This document shows positions 42,460 to 51,346 of a stretch of 52,250 bases of DNA, piece by piece (position 1 is the stretch's first letter; every line of letters starts with the position of its first letter). The DNA comes from CAYFKJ01 sp964528595 (lineage in GTDB: Bacteria; Pseudomonadota; Alphaproteobacteria; UBA2966): the NCBI GenBank assembly GCA_964528595.1, contig CAZGTM010000025.1, positions 1-52,250 of the forward strand. Direction: 5' to 3'. Both the position numbers and the translations under genes were made by a program. The notes beneath the pieces were generated by a model, which saw only the letters and a list, made by a program, of their open reading frames with translations, did not search any database and was not told the DNA's origin.

Positions 42460-44337
42460 GTGACACAGACGATTTCACTCGACGGCCCCGAAACTCCCAA
42501 GGACATACTTGAGGGAGGGACCCTCAACCGGTGGACCCTGCGCTTCGACGATGCGGCGCTTGAACAGTCATTTCAGTTCCACCATCTCGAACAGTCCTAT
42601 CGAATGTTCAGGCTGATCACCATTTTCGGGACCATCTGTTTTGCCCTGCTCGGCTTGGCCGAATGGGTGCTGATGGCTGAGTATCTCAATATCGCATTAT
42701 TGATTCGTTATGGATTCTGTTTGCCGGTGTTGGTGTGCATGTTGTACCTGACACGGCCCAGTCGGCCAGGTTCGTCACGCCAGGCCCGGGTTGCTCTCAT
42801 TGTCGCAGTCATTGCGGCCGCGGCGGGGTCGCTGGCCATGTACTTGGTCGCACCGTATCCATCCAGCCTGTTTTACGCTGGACTTCTGATCCCAATGATC
42901 TGTTTTATGAACGGACATATGGGCGTCCAGTTCGTTTCGACCGCGATGGCTGATATCGGACTGCTGGCGGTCTTTCTCGCGCTCACCGTCATCAAGGTCG
43001 GACCTTCCGACTGGAATTATTTTCTCGCTCTCGATACCACGGCGGTTCTGACCTGCGCCGCCGTACTTTTGACGGCGTACAACCACGAGATCATCATCCG
43101 CCGCGGTTTTCGCGACAAGATTCTTTTGGAACGTCAGTCGGCAGAATCCATTAAAATAATCGAGCGGGCCGAGGAGGCCGAAAGTAAACTGCGCGACACC
43201 CTGGTCGGCGAAGTCGAAAAAAGCACCGCCTTTCAGCAATCGGTTCTTGAGAACATCACGGAAGCACTGGTTGCATTTGACAGGCTCGGGCGGGTTACTC
43301 TTGCCAACAAACAGTTTCTCGAGCTGACAAAATTACCGCCCGAAATCTGCGCGCCCGGAATACCGATGGAAACCATGGTGCGGCGGCTCGTACAGGACGC
43401 AGGGATAACGCCGGAGGAACAGGAACAAAATGTCGAAATCATATTGGCGCTGGCACATTCGCCTGGCGGCCACTCTTACGCCTACACCCCTCCCGATGAC
43501 GTGGCCATCGAAATTCGGACCAGCCCAATGCCCGATGGCGGGCTTGTCATTACGCTGGTCCAGGCTATGGAGCGCAGACGAACGGAAAGACAGCTCATCC
43601 AATATCAGAAAATGGAATCTCTGGGAAACTTGGCCGGCGGCATGGCCCACAACCTGAACAACCTCCTTCTGCCCATTATTTCCCTGAGCCGCCGGGCCAT
43701 GGGCGAAAATCCGGAGGGCAAACAGCTGGAGTATCTCGATAAAGTCGTTCAAGCCGGAGAACGTGCGCAAGATTTGGTGGAACAGATCGTCGTGTTCAGC
43801 AGGGAGGAGGAGGAAGTCGGCATTGTTCCCTTCGACCTGTATGAAACCGTCCGGGAAACGATGATCCTGATGAACTCCACGGTTCCCTCAACGGTGAAGG
43901 TGAACAAGGATATTGTCGAGTCTGTTGGGTTCATCCTCGGCAATCCCGCCAAGATCGCCTCGGTTCTGATCAATCTCGTTTCCAACGCCGTTGACGCGAT
44001 GCACGGCAAAGCCGGTGAACTGGAGGTTTCGCTAAAACGCGTCGAAGTTGAGGGAAACGGAATTGATGACTCCCATCTGGAAATCACGCCGGGAACATAC
44101 GCCTGCCTCCAGGTCGCCGACACCGGGCAAGGCATGGATGACGCGACGCTGGCACGGATTTTCGACCCGTTCTATACGACCAAGGAAGTGGGGCAAGGCA
44201 CCGGACTTGGCTTGTCGACCGCCTACGCCACGGTAAAAAGGCAGGGCGGCACGATTACCGTCACAAGTAATCCCGGTATTGGATCCAATTTTAGAGTATA
44301 CTTTCCATTGGTTGAGTCTGAAGTGGTGGCCAATTAG
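42460..44337 (+). CDS. Membrane PAS sensor histidine kinase
   Basis: The protein has 625 residues from GTG 42460 (AAGG upstream; a GTG at 42433 adds nine residues). About six membrane spans occupy residues 50-205, followed by a coiled coil (about 220-260), a PAS domain (about 255-370) and HisKA with phospho-acceptor His397 in GGMAHNLNN. HATPase boxes are NLVSNAVDAM, VADTGQGMD, FDPFYTTKEVGQGTGLGLS. The HisKA box with N-L-N-N is of the type often seen in hybrid-type or RR-paired kinases. The cognate regulator is probably the single-domain protein 108 bp downstream. The signal is not known. Confidence 0.92.
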   Translation: MTQTISLDGPETPKDILEGGTLNRWTLRFDDAALEQSFQFHHLEQSYRMFRLITIFGTICFALLGLAEWVLMAEYLNIALLIRYGFCLPVLVCMLYLTRPSRPGSSRQARVALIVAVIAAAAGSLAMYLVAPYPSSLFYAGLLIPMICFMNGHMGVQFVSTAMADIGLLAVFLALTVIKVGPSDWNYFLALDTTAVLTCAAVLLTAYNHEIIIRRGFRDKILLERQSAESIKIIERAEEAESKLRDTLVGEVEKSTAFQQSVLENITEALVAFDRLGRVTLANKQFLELTKLPPEICAPGIPMETMVRRLVQDAGITPEEQEQNVEIILALAHSPGGHSYAYTPPDDVAIEIRTSPMPDGGLVITLVQAMERRRTERQLIQYQKMESLGNLAGGMAHNLNNLLLPIISLSRRAMGENPEGKQLEYLDKVVQAGERAQDLVEQIVVFSREEEEVGIVPFDLYETVRETMILMNSTVPSTVKVNKDIVESVGFILGNPAKIASVLINLVSNAVDAMHGKAGELEVSLKRVEVEGNGIDDSHLEITPGTYACLQVADTGQGMDDATLARIFDPFYTTKEVGQGTGLGLSTAYATVKRQGGTITVTSNPGIGSNFRVYFPLVESEVVAN

Positions 44338-44359
44338 TGAAGGCGACAACAATATTGCC

Positions 44360-44390
44360 CTACCACTGCTCAAATTTTTGAGCGGGGTAG
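44360..44390. repeat. Palindromic stem-loop between kinase and regulator genes
   Basis: GCTCAA-ATTT-TTGAGC (44368-44383) is a perfect dyad, and CTACC (44360-44364) pairs with GGTAG (44386-44390) outside it. No T-run follows. It may be an operator for the response-regulator gene, or an mRNA hairpin that separates the two cistrons. Confidence 0.4.
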
Positions 44391-44445
44391 CGCAAATTGA
44401 TTGGTGGCGACCACATGGCATGTAGACACCGGCGTGAGGCGGCCC

Positions 44446-44814
44446 ATGGCCAGAATATTGATAATCGACGATGAAGAATTTGTGCTGTACACGCTCCGGG
44501 TTGCCCTGGAGGCTGCCGGCCATGTTGTGGTTCAGGCCAGCAACGGAACTGACGGGATCAGCATTCGTGAAGCTCTGCATTGTGACGTAATTGTGACGGA
44601 TATCATCATGCCGGACAAAGACGGCGTTCAAACCATAACGGAATTAAAAGAGCTTTTTCCCGACCAGAAGATTATGGCGATCACGGGCGGCGGACGCATC
44701 AGGAGCGAAGGCCGGCTGGAATTTGCCAGAAAGGTCGGTGCGACGACCGTTCTGACAAAACCGTTTTCGGATGATGAACTCCTTGCCGGCGTCAACGCCT
44801 GCCTGGCGGCCTAG
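44446..44814 (+). CDS. Single-domain response regulator
   Basis: The protein has 122 residues, only a CheY-like receiver. Acidic residues Asp8 and Asp9, phospho-acceptor Asp52 in VTDIIMPDKDG, Thr80 and Lys105 are all present. There is no output domain, so it acts by protein contact or as a phosphorelay intermediate. ATG 44446 was chosen with GAGG eight bases upstream. Probably phosphorylated by the kinase encoded just before it. Confidence 0.92.
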   Translation: MARILIIDDEEFVLYTLRVALEAAGHVVVQASNGTDGISIREALHCDVIVTDIIMPDKDGVQTITELKELFPDQKIMAITGGGRIRSEGRLEFARKVGATTVLTKPFSDDELLAGVNACLAA

Positions 44815-44831
44815 TCCGTTCGGACAATCGC

Positions 44832-46292
44832 CTATTTATCGACATCCCCCATACAGAGGTACTTGATCTCCATGAAGTCGTCGAGGCCGTACTTGGAGCC
44901 CTCGCGGCCGAGGCCTGATTCCTTCATGCCGCCGAACGGCGCCACTTCGGTTGAGATGATGCCGGTGTTGATGCCGACGATGCCGTACTCGACACCTTCC
45001 GACACCCGCCAAACCCGGCCGATGTCGCGGCTGTAGAAATAGGCGGCCAGGCCGAACTCCGTATCGTTGGCCATCTGAATGGCTTCCGCTTCTGTCTCGA
45101 ACTTGAACAGCGGCGCCAGCGGGCCGAACGTCTCCTCCCGTGCCACGGCCATATCCGTGGTCACGCCGGTAAGGATGGTCGGTTCGAAGAACGTGCCGCC
45201 CTTGTCGTGGCGTTTGCCGCCAACGGCGATCTCGGCGCCCTTGCCGACGGCGTCGGAGATGTGCTCCTCGACCTTTTCCACCGCCGCCATGTCGATCAGC
45301 GGACCCTGATCGAAGTCGCCCTCCAGGCCGTTGCCGACCTGCATTTTGCTGACCGCCGCGGCGAGCTTCTCGGCGAAGGCGTCGTAAATGCCGGATTGCA
45401 CCAGCAGACGATTGGCACAGACGCAAGTCTGGCCGGTGTTGCGGTATTTCGACATCAGGGCGCCGTCGACGGCAGACTCCAGGTCGGCATCGTCGAACAC
45501 GATGAAGGGCGCGTTGCCGCCGAGTTCCATGCCGGTCTTCTTGACCGTGGCGGCGCACTGCTCCATCAGTTTCTTGCCGACCTCCGTCGATCCGGTGAAC
45601 GTCACCTTGCGGACGATGGGATTGGATGTCATTTCGCCGCCGATGGCGCGGGCGGAACCGGTGACGCAGCTGAGGACGCCTTTGGGTATGCCCGCACGCT
45701 CGGCCAGTTCACAAAGCGCCAGAGCGGAGAACGGCGTTGCCGTCGCGGGCTTGACGACCATGGTGCAGCCCGCGGCCAGCGCCGGTCCCGCCTTGCGGGT
45801 GATCATGGCGGCCGGAAAATTCCACGGCGTGATCGCCGCTGTAACACCTATTGGTTCTTTGATGACGACGATGCGTTTATCCGACTGATGTCCGGGAATG
45901 GTGTCGCCGTAAGCACGCTTACCCTCTTCGGCGAACCATTCGATGAACGACGCGGCATAGGCGACCTCGCCTTTCGCTTCGGCCAGGGGCTTGCCTTGTT
46001 CCGCCGTCATGAGGCGGCCCAGCGTTTCCTGGTTTTCCATCATCAGGTCGAACCAGCGTCGCAGGATGACAGCCCTCTCCTTGGCCGTTTTTCCGCGCCA
46101 TGCCGGCAAGGCTGCATTGGCCGCCTCGATCGCCCGGCGGGTTTCCTCGGCCCCCATATTGGGGACCGTGCCCAAGACGTCGCCGGTGGCGGGGTTGGTC
46201 ACGTCGATGGTTTCGCCAGAATCGGCATCGGCCCATTCGCCGTCAATGTAGCATTGTTGGCGCATGAGCGCCGTGTCACTGAGATCGAGCAT
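44832..46292 (-). CDS. gabD: NAD(P)-dependent succinate-semialdehyde dehydrogenase
   Basis: The protein has 486 residues of the aldehyde dehydrogenase superfamily. Active-site motifs are GMELGGNAPFIVFDDADL (catalytic Glu) and NTGQTCVCANR (catalytic Cys). ITPWNFPAAMITRK is the cofactor-site stretch. The N- and C-terminal sequences resemble GabD, which oxidises succinate semialdehyde to succinate in GABA and related routes. It is divergent from the acetolactate-synthase-like gene (162 bp apart). Confidence 0.9.
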   Translation of the reverse strand: MLDLSDTALMRQQCYIDGEWADADSGETIDVTNPATGDVLGTVPNMGAEETRRAIEAANAALPAWRGKTAKERAVILRRWFDLMMENQETLGRLMTAEQGKPLAEAKGEVAYAASFIEWFAEEGKRAYGDTIPGHQSDKRIVVIKEPIGVTAAITPWNFPAAMITRKAGPALAAGCTMVVKPATATPFSALALCELAERAGIPKGVLSCVTGSARAIGGEMTSNPIVRKVTFTGSTEVGKKLMEQCAATVKKTGMELGGNAPFIVFDDADLESAVDGALMSKYRNTGQTCVCANRLLVQSGIYDAFAEKLAAAVSKMQVGNGLEGDFDQGPLIDMAAVEKVEEHISDAVGKGAEIAVGGKRHDKGGTFFEPTILTGVTTDMAVAREETFGPLAPLFKFETEAEAIQMANDTEFGLAAYFYSRDIGRVWRVSEGVEYGIVGINTGIISTEVAPFGGMKESGLGREGSKYGLDDFMEIKYLCMGDVDK

Positions 46293-46454
46293 CGTCCTTG
46301 TCCTGCAGAAGTATTTGTTGGGCGGCCCCTAACGTTCTCCGCCAAGGCTGTCATTATAGCGGGCTGGAGAGCCATCTGTTAACTATCACGTGAGTTGACC
46401 TTTGCCTCAAACGGCCGAACTTATTAGGCAACGCAAGCAAAACTGGGGAAAGCA

Positions 46455-48122
46455 ATGAAAGCGTCGGATCTGTTCGTTCGTTGCCTGGAAGCCGAAGGCG
46501 TCAGTTGCATCTTCGGCGTGCCGGGCGAGGAAAATGCCGACCTGATGATCTCCCTGCTCGACAGTCCCATCGAGTTCATTCTTTGCCGCCACGAACAGGC
46601 GGCCGCCTTCGCGGCGGACGCCTATGGCCGGTTGACCGGCAAAGCCGGCGTCTGCCTCGGCACCCTGGGGCCCGGTGCGACGAACCTCGTGACCGGCGTC
46701 GCCGACGCCAACATGGACCGGGCGCCCCTGGTCTGCATCATCGGCCAGGGCAGCACGAAACGCCTGCACAAGGAATCGCACCAGAACATGGACTCGATCG
46801 CCATGTTTCAGCCCATCAGCAAGTGGGCGCAGTCCATCTGGGACCCGGCCACCGTGCCGGAAGTCGTGCGCAAGGCTTTCAAGGTCGCTGAATCGGAAAA
46901 GCCCGGCGCCGCCGTCATCGAACTGCCGGAGGATATCGCCAAAGGCGAAACGGATGCCGCGCCCATGCGCGTGTTGAAAACCCGCCGCGCGGGCGCTGAC
47001 CACAAAGCAGTGGCCGCCGCGGCTGAACTCATCGGAGAGGCCAAAAGCCCGATCATCCTGGCCGGCAACGGCGCCGTTCGAAAACGCGCAGCCAAACAGC
47101 TCAAACGCCTAGCCCACAAGGCCGGCATCGGCGTCGTCAACACCTTCATGGGCAAGGGCGCAGTGCCCATGAGCGACCCGCACTGCCTCATGACCATGGG
47201 ACTGCAAGGCCGCGACTACATAAACTTGGCCCTCGATGAAGCCGATCTGGTTATCGCTGTCGGTTATGACCTGGTGGAGTACAGCCCGAGCTTCTGGAAC
47301 GTCCATGCCACCGGAAAAAAGATCATTCACATCGATTTTTCGCCTGCGGAGGTAGATCAGCATTACCCCGTCGACGTCGACATTGTGGCGGACGTGGCGG
47401 ATGCCCTTTGGCGGCTCAATGAAGAACTCAACAACCGATTTTCGGCCGGCGGACGGCTGCCGCTCTTCGACATTGGCGAGCGCGCCAAGCTGCGCGATGC
47501 CATTCTCGACGATTTCGCGCTGGAAAAAGACGACCAGGCGTTTCCCATGAAGCCGCAAAAAATCCTCTGGGATGTGCGAAAGTTTTTGGGGGCCAGTGAC
47601 ATCCTGTTGTCCGACGTCGGGGCCCACAAAATGTGGATATCGCGCTACTACCAGTGCGAGGACGCCAACACCTGCCTGATTTCCAACGGCTTTTGCAGCA
47701 TGGGTTTCGCGCTGCCCGGCGCCATGGGCGCCAAGATCGCCCTGCCGGACAGGCGTATCCTGGCCATCGCCGGCGACGCCGGCTTCCTGATGAACGTTCA
47801 GGACCTCGAAACCCTGGCCCGGCTAAAGCTCAATGTCGTCATCATGGTCTGGTGCGACAACGAATATGGGCTGATCAAATGGAAGCAGCAGATATCCTTC
47901 GACGGCAAACACTCGGAGCTCTCCTTCAACAATCCGGATTTCGACCTGCTGGCCAAATCGTTCGGTATGTGGAGCCGCACCCTGACGGCGGCGGATCAAC
48001 TGACCGATGCGTTGACCGAGGGATTCGATCAGCCAGGTCCCGCCCTCATCGCCGTCCCCGTCGACTATGCCGAAAACATCAAGCTGACGGAACGTCTGGG
48101 AAATCTGAACTTCTCGATCTAG
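46455..48122 (+). CDS. Acetolactate-synthase-like TPP enzyme
   Basis: The protein has 555 residues with the three TPP-enzyme domains. FGVPGEENADL holds the catalytic Glu, and GDAGFLMN...CDNEYG is the TPP/Mg motif. The family looks like catabolic acetolactate synthase (AlsS-like) or a relative rather than IlvB. There is no ilvN/ilvH small subunit next to it and no target peptide. The sequence does not fix the substrate. The divergent semialdehyde dehydrogenase suggests a linked aldehyde or keto-acid pathway. Confidence 0.85.
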   Translation: MKASDLFVRCLEAEGVSCIFGVPGEENADLMISLLDSPIEFILCRHEQAAAFAADAYGRLTGKAGVCLGTLGPGATNLVTGVADANMDRAPLVCIIGQGSTKRLHKESHQNMDSIAMFQPISKWAQSIWDPATVPEVVRKAFKVAESEKPGAAVIELPEDIAKGETDAAPMRVLKTRRAGADHKAVAAAAELIGEAKSPIILAGNGAVRKRAAKQLKRLAHKAGIGVVNTFMGKGAVPMSDPHCLMTMGLQGRDYINLALDEADLVIAVGYDLVEYSPSFWNVHATGKKIIHIDFSPAEVDQHYPVDVDIVADVADALWRLNEELNNRFSAGGRLPLFDIGERAKLRDAILDDFALEKDDQAFPMKPQKILWDVRKFLGASDILLSDVGAHKMWISRYYQCEDANTCLISNGFCSMGFALPGAMGAKIALPDRRILAIAGDAGFLMNVQDLETLARLKLNVVIMVWCDNEYGLIKWKQQISFDGKHSELSFNNPDFDLLAKSFGMWSRTLTAADQLTDALTEGFDQPGPALIAVPVDYAENIKLTERLGNLNFSI

Positions 48123-48203
48123 CCGCCAAGCCACCCAGTTTGCATTGCTCGTCGCAGCGGGCTATAGCTCCCCCATTCGTTTTTGCATTGCCTTGAGGCC
48201 GAG

Positions 48204-49502
48204 ATGATCCCGCGTTACTCCCGTCCCGAGATGGTCGCCATCTGGGAACCCGAATCCAAATTTCAGATCTGGCTCGATATCGAGATTTACGCCTGCGAGG
48301 CGCAGGCGGAGCTGGGTGTTATCCCGCAGGAAGCCGTGGACGCGATCCGCGACAAGGGCGCCTTCGAGGTGGAACGGATCGATGAAATAGAACGGGAAAC
48401 CAAGCACGACGTCATCGCCTTCCTCACCAACGTGGCGGAGCACGTCGGCGAACCGGCGCGCTTCATCCACCAGGGCATGACCTCGTCCGATGTTCTGGAT
48501 ACCTGTCTGGCGGTTCAACTCAGCCGCGCCGCCGATATCCTGCTGGCGGACATGGACCGCATGCTGGCGGCGCTCAAAACCAGGGCGATGGAGCACAAAA
48601 ATACCGTCTGCATGGGCCGCAGCCACGGCATCCATGCCGAACCCACGACCTTCGGCCTAAAACTCGCCCAGGCATACGCCGAATTCGAGCGCGGCCGCGA
48701 ACGCCTCACGGCGGCGCGCGAGGAAATCGCCACCTGCGCCATCTCCGGCGCGGTCGGCACGTTCGCCAACATCGATCCGCGGGTGGAAGAACACGTCGCG
48801 GAGCGGCTCGGCCTAGCATTCGAGCCGGTATCGACCCAGGTCATTCCGCGCGACCGGCACGCCATGTTCTTTGCCGTGTTGGGCGTGATCGCCAGTTCGG
48901 TGGAACGCGTCGCCACCGAAATCCGCCACCTGCAGCGGACGGAAGTGCGGGAAGCGGAAGAATTCTTCTCGGAAGGCCAAAAAGGCTCTTCCGCCATGCC
49001 CCACAAACGCAATCCCATATTGACGGAGAACCTGACCGGCCTCGCCCGCGTCGTGCGGGCCGCGACGGTACCGGCCATGGAAAACGTGGCGCTGTGGCAC
49101 GAGCGCGACATCTCGCATTCCTCGGTCGAGCGCATGTTCGGCCCAGACGCCACCATCACGCTTGATTTCGCGCTGAACCGGCTGGCCGGCGTCATCGAAA
49201 AGCTGACGATATATCCCGAGGCCATGCAGAAGAACCTCGACCAGTTGGGCGGGCTGATCCATTCCCAACGGGTGCTGTTGGCGCTGACACAGGCCGGCGT
49301 CAGCCGTGAGGACGCATACAAGATCGTCCAGCGCAACGCCATGCGGGTTTGGCAGGAGGGCGCGAGCTTCCTCGAATTATTGAAGGAGGACGGCGAAGTT
49401 ACGGCCGCCTTGGCCGCCGATGAGCTGGAAGGGTTATTCGACCTCGGCTATCACACCAGACACGTCGACACGGTTTTCAAGCGCGTCTTCGGTGAGGTTT
49501 GA
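48204..49502 (+). CDS. purB: Adenylosuccinate lyase
   Basis: The protein has 432 residues from ATG 48204 (GAGG six bases upstream). The fumarase/aspartase-superfamily signature is GSSAMPHKRNPI, and the first conserved region THDVIAFL appears as KHDVIAFL. It cleaves SAICAR and adenylosuccinate, releasing fumarate. Ends 8 bp from the convergent zeta-inhibitor gene. Its location beside the purC operon is common in alphaproteobacteria. Confidence 0.97.
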   Translation: MIPRYSRPEMVAIWEPESKFQIWLDIEIYACEAQAELGVIPQEAVDAIRDKGAFEVERIDEIERETKHDVIAFLTNVAEHVGEPARFIHQGMTSSDVLDTCLAVQLSRAADILLADMDRMLAALKTRAMEHKNTVCMGRSHGIHAEPTTFGLKLAQAYAEFERGRERLTAAREEIATCAISGAVGTFANIDPRVEEHVAERLGLAFEPVSTQVIPRDRHAMFFAVLGVIASSVERVATEIRHLQRTEVREAEEFFSEGQKGSSAMPHKRNPILTENLTGLARVVRAATVPAMENVALWHERDISHSSVERMFGPDATITLDFALNRLAGVIEKLTIYPEAMQKNLDQLGGLIHSQRVLLALTQAGVSREDAYKIVQRNAMRVWQEGASFLELLKEDGEVTAALAADELEGLFDLGYHTRHVDTVFKRVFGEV

Positions 49503-49510
49503 GCGAAATT

Positions 49511-49834
49511 CTACATTTCGTCGATGATCTGCTGTCGGGCCTCGGCCATCAGTTGATCCATATGAACCCGGACGCGATGTTCGGAGATGTCGACATTCTT
49601 GGCCTGCAGGTCCGCCCACACCTTGCGGAGGACGTCATCGTCCCCGGCTTCCTCGAAATCGCTTTCGATGACCTCGCGCGCATAGGCATCGGCGGCTTCA
49701 CCGGTAATTCCCATCAGCTCCGCAACCCACAAACCCAGTAGCTTGTTGCGCCGGGCACCGGCCTTGAAATCAATTTCTTTGTCCTGGGCGTACTTGGCTT
49801 CTTGCGCCTTTTCGCGGTCGTTGAAGGTGGTCAT
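49511..49834 (-). CDS. F1FO-ATPase zeta inhibitor (DUF1476 family)
   Basis: The protein has 107 residues starting MTTFNDREKAQEAKYAQD, followed by FKAGARRNKLLGLW. This is the well-conserved DUF1476 signature. Paracoccus zeta subunit of this family inhibits ATP hydrolysis by the F1 sector through its N-terminus. It is restricted essentially to alphaproteobacteria, so it also marks the lineage. It is divergent from purC with 454 bp between them. Confidence 0.92.
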   Translation of the reverse strand: MTTFNDREKAQEAKYAQDKEIDFKAGARRNKLLGLWVAELMGITGEAADAYAREVIESDFEEAGDDDVLRKVWADLQAKNVDISEHRVRVHMDQLMAEARQQIIDEM

Positions 49835-50173
49835 GGGAAGTAGGTCTCCGTCACTTGTTCCGGTGGGAATACGTTGGGCAAAGGCATAGCGCTTAGGTGA
49901 CGTCGAATCAACCGCATTGACGCCAAATCACCCGCCGGCGCGAATTCATACTCTAATATATTGGGTGTTTTCCGCCTAATTACAGACCCGGAAAACAAAA
50001 ACATCCGAACCGGCCCGGGGAAGTCGATCCGCATTCGCCAGATCACACCGCTAGTCGTCCGGTACATCCTGCCAGTCGGGCATGGATAAACGGTAGAGCG
50101 ACCTGCCCGTAAACTAACTCCACGGGCGCCCAATATACCGTCCCCTCGCCGCCATCTGGGCGCGGCAGCCAAT
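49835..50173. other. Long non-coding stretch between zeta inhibitor and purC
   Basis: This part of the 454-bp gap holds no convincing gene. A minus-strand open frame across it has poor codon usage and matches no known protein in my reading. The zeta-inhibitor promoter and the purC promoter must lie here. An AT-rich patch around 49950-49990 (TACTCTAATATATTGGG) could contain a -10 element. Confidence 0.5.
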
Positions 50174-50266
50174 ATGTTGTAATGCAACATGAGTTCGGGT
50201 AGTGTCCCGAATTCTTCGCCGGCCCGACGTTCCGGGCGGCGGTTGGGCGGCCTATGGACGCCGCCC
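50174..50266 (+). promoter_or_regulatory. Hairpin-rich leader upstream of purC
   Basis: Four short stem-loops follow each other. ATGTTG/CAACAT lie at 50174-50190. GAGTTCGGG/CCCGAATTC lie at 50191-50214, with one mismatch. GCCCG/CGGGC lie at 50222-50237. GGGCGGC/GCCGCCC lie at 50245-50266 and end 22 bp before the purC ATG. It could regulate translation or attenuation of the pur operon. It does not match a purine riboswitch core that I can recognise. Confidence 0.4.
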
Positions 50267-50288
50267 TCACCTATTTCAAAGGCCAAAA

Positions 50289-51053
50289 ATGTCCCGTCGC
50301 AGGCAAATCTATGAAGGCAGGGCCAAGGTATTGTTCCAAGGCCCCGAGCCCGGCACGATCGTTCAGTATTTCAAGGACGACGCCAGCACCAATAACGCCG
50401 AAAAAACCGGTACGATTACCGGCAAGGGTGTGTTGAACAACCGTATTTCCGAATACCTGATGACGCGTATCGGCGAAATCGGCATTCCGACCCATTTCGT
50501 GCGCCGCTTGAACATGCGCGAACAATTGGTTAAGGAAGTCGAGATCATTCCGCTGGCGGTCAAGGTCAGGAACGTCGCCGCCGGCACGTTTGCCGAGCGC
50601 CTCGGTATCGAGGAAGGCACCCAGCTGCCCCGCACGATCGTCGAATTCAACTATAAATCGGGCGACCTCAAGAATCCGCTCGTCACCGAGGAGCATATCG
50701 CCTGTTTCGGTTGGGCGGCGCCACAGGAAATCGACGACATGATTTCCATGTCGTTGCGCGTGAACGACTTCCTAGGCGGGTTGTTTCTCGGCATCGGCAT
50801 TCGCCTGATAGACTTCAAGCTGGAGTTCGGACGTTATTTCTTCAACGACGAAGTCCGCACTATCGTGGCCGATGAAATCAGCCCCGATAATTGCCGGCTG
50901 TGGGACCAGAAAACCAACGATAAGCTGGACAAGGACCGCTTCCGCCGTGGCCTCGGCAACGAAGCGGAAGCCTATCGGGAAGTGGCGCAGCGCCTGGGCA
51001 TCATGCCGGAATCCGGACCCCGTGACCTGCAGGGCCCGACGTTAATGCAGTAG
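50289..51053 (+). CDS. purC: SAICAR synthetase
   Basis: The protein has 254 residues from ATG 50289; the open frame from 50202 adds 29 unlikely residues. YEGRAKVLFQGP is the ATP-loop N-terminus. MREQLVKEVEIIPLAVKVRNVAAGT and LIDFKLEFGR are PurC signatures. It joins aspartate to CAIR in purine synthesis. First gene of purC-purS-purQ-purL. Confidence 0.97.
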   Translation: MSRRRQIYEGRAKVLFQGPEPGTIVQYFKDDASTNNAEKTGTITGKGVLNNRISEYLMTRIGEIGIPTHFVRRLNMREQLVKEVEIIPLAVKVRNVAAGTFAERLGIEEGTQLPRTIVEFNYKSGDLKNPLVTEEHIACFGWAAPQEIDDMISMSLRVNDFLGGLFLGIGIRLIDFKLEFGRYFFNDEVRTIVADEISPDNCRLWDQKTNDKLDKDRFRRGLGNEAEAYREVAQRLGIMPESGPRDLQGPTLMQ

Positions 51054-51067
51054 TTTGGGAGAACGCG

Positions 51068-51310
51068 GTGAAAGCCATCGTGAATGTTACGCTGAAACGC
51101 GGCGTGTTGGATCCACAAGGCAAAGCCATCGAACACGCCTTGGGCGGATTGGGCTTCGAAGGCGTGGGTGAAGTTCGGCAGGGCAAGGTCATCGAAATTG
51201 ACCTCGAAGCTGAAAACGCCGATGCCGCCCGCACCCAAGTCGCCGACATGTGCGAAAAGCTTCTGGCCAACACCGTGATCGAGGATTATTCGATCGATCT
51301 AGCGGAGTAA
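51068..51310 (+). CDS. purS: FGAM synthetase subunit PurS
   Basis: The protein has 80 residues. VNVTLKRGVLDPQGKAIEHAL and GVGEVRQGKVIEIDL are the small-subunit hallmarks. PurS bridges PurQ and PurL in the three-part FGAM synthetase. Starts 14 bp after purC. Confidence 0.96.
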   Translation: MKAIVNVTLKRGVLDPQGKAIEHALGGLGFEGVGEVRQGKVIEIDLEAENADAARTQVADMCEKLLANTVIEDYSIDLAE

Positions 51311-51346
51311 CGTCGGACAAATGGTTAGCAGCGAAGAGCGGTCGAT

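Noticed and set aside
45207..46382. A 391-codon plus-strand frame opposite gabD
   Set aside because: Antisense to an intact aldehyde dehydrogenase, with no recognisable domain.
49831..50286. A 151-codon minus-strand frame between the zeta inhibitor and purC
   Set aside because: Arg/Pro-rich, no motif, no ribosome-binding site, and it covers the probable promoter and leader region.
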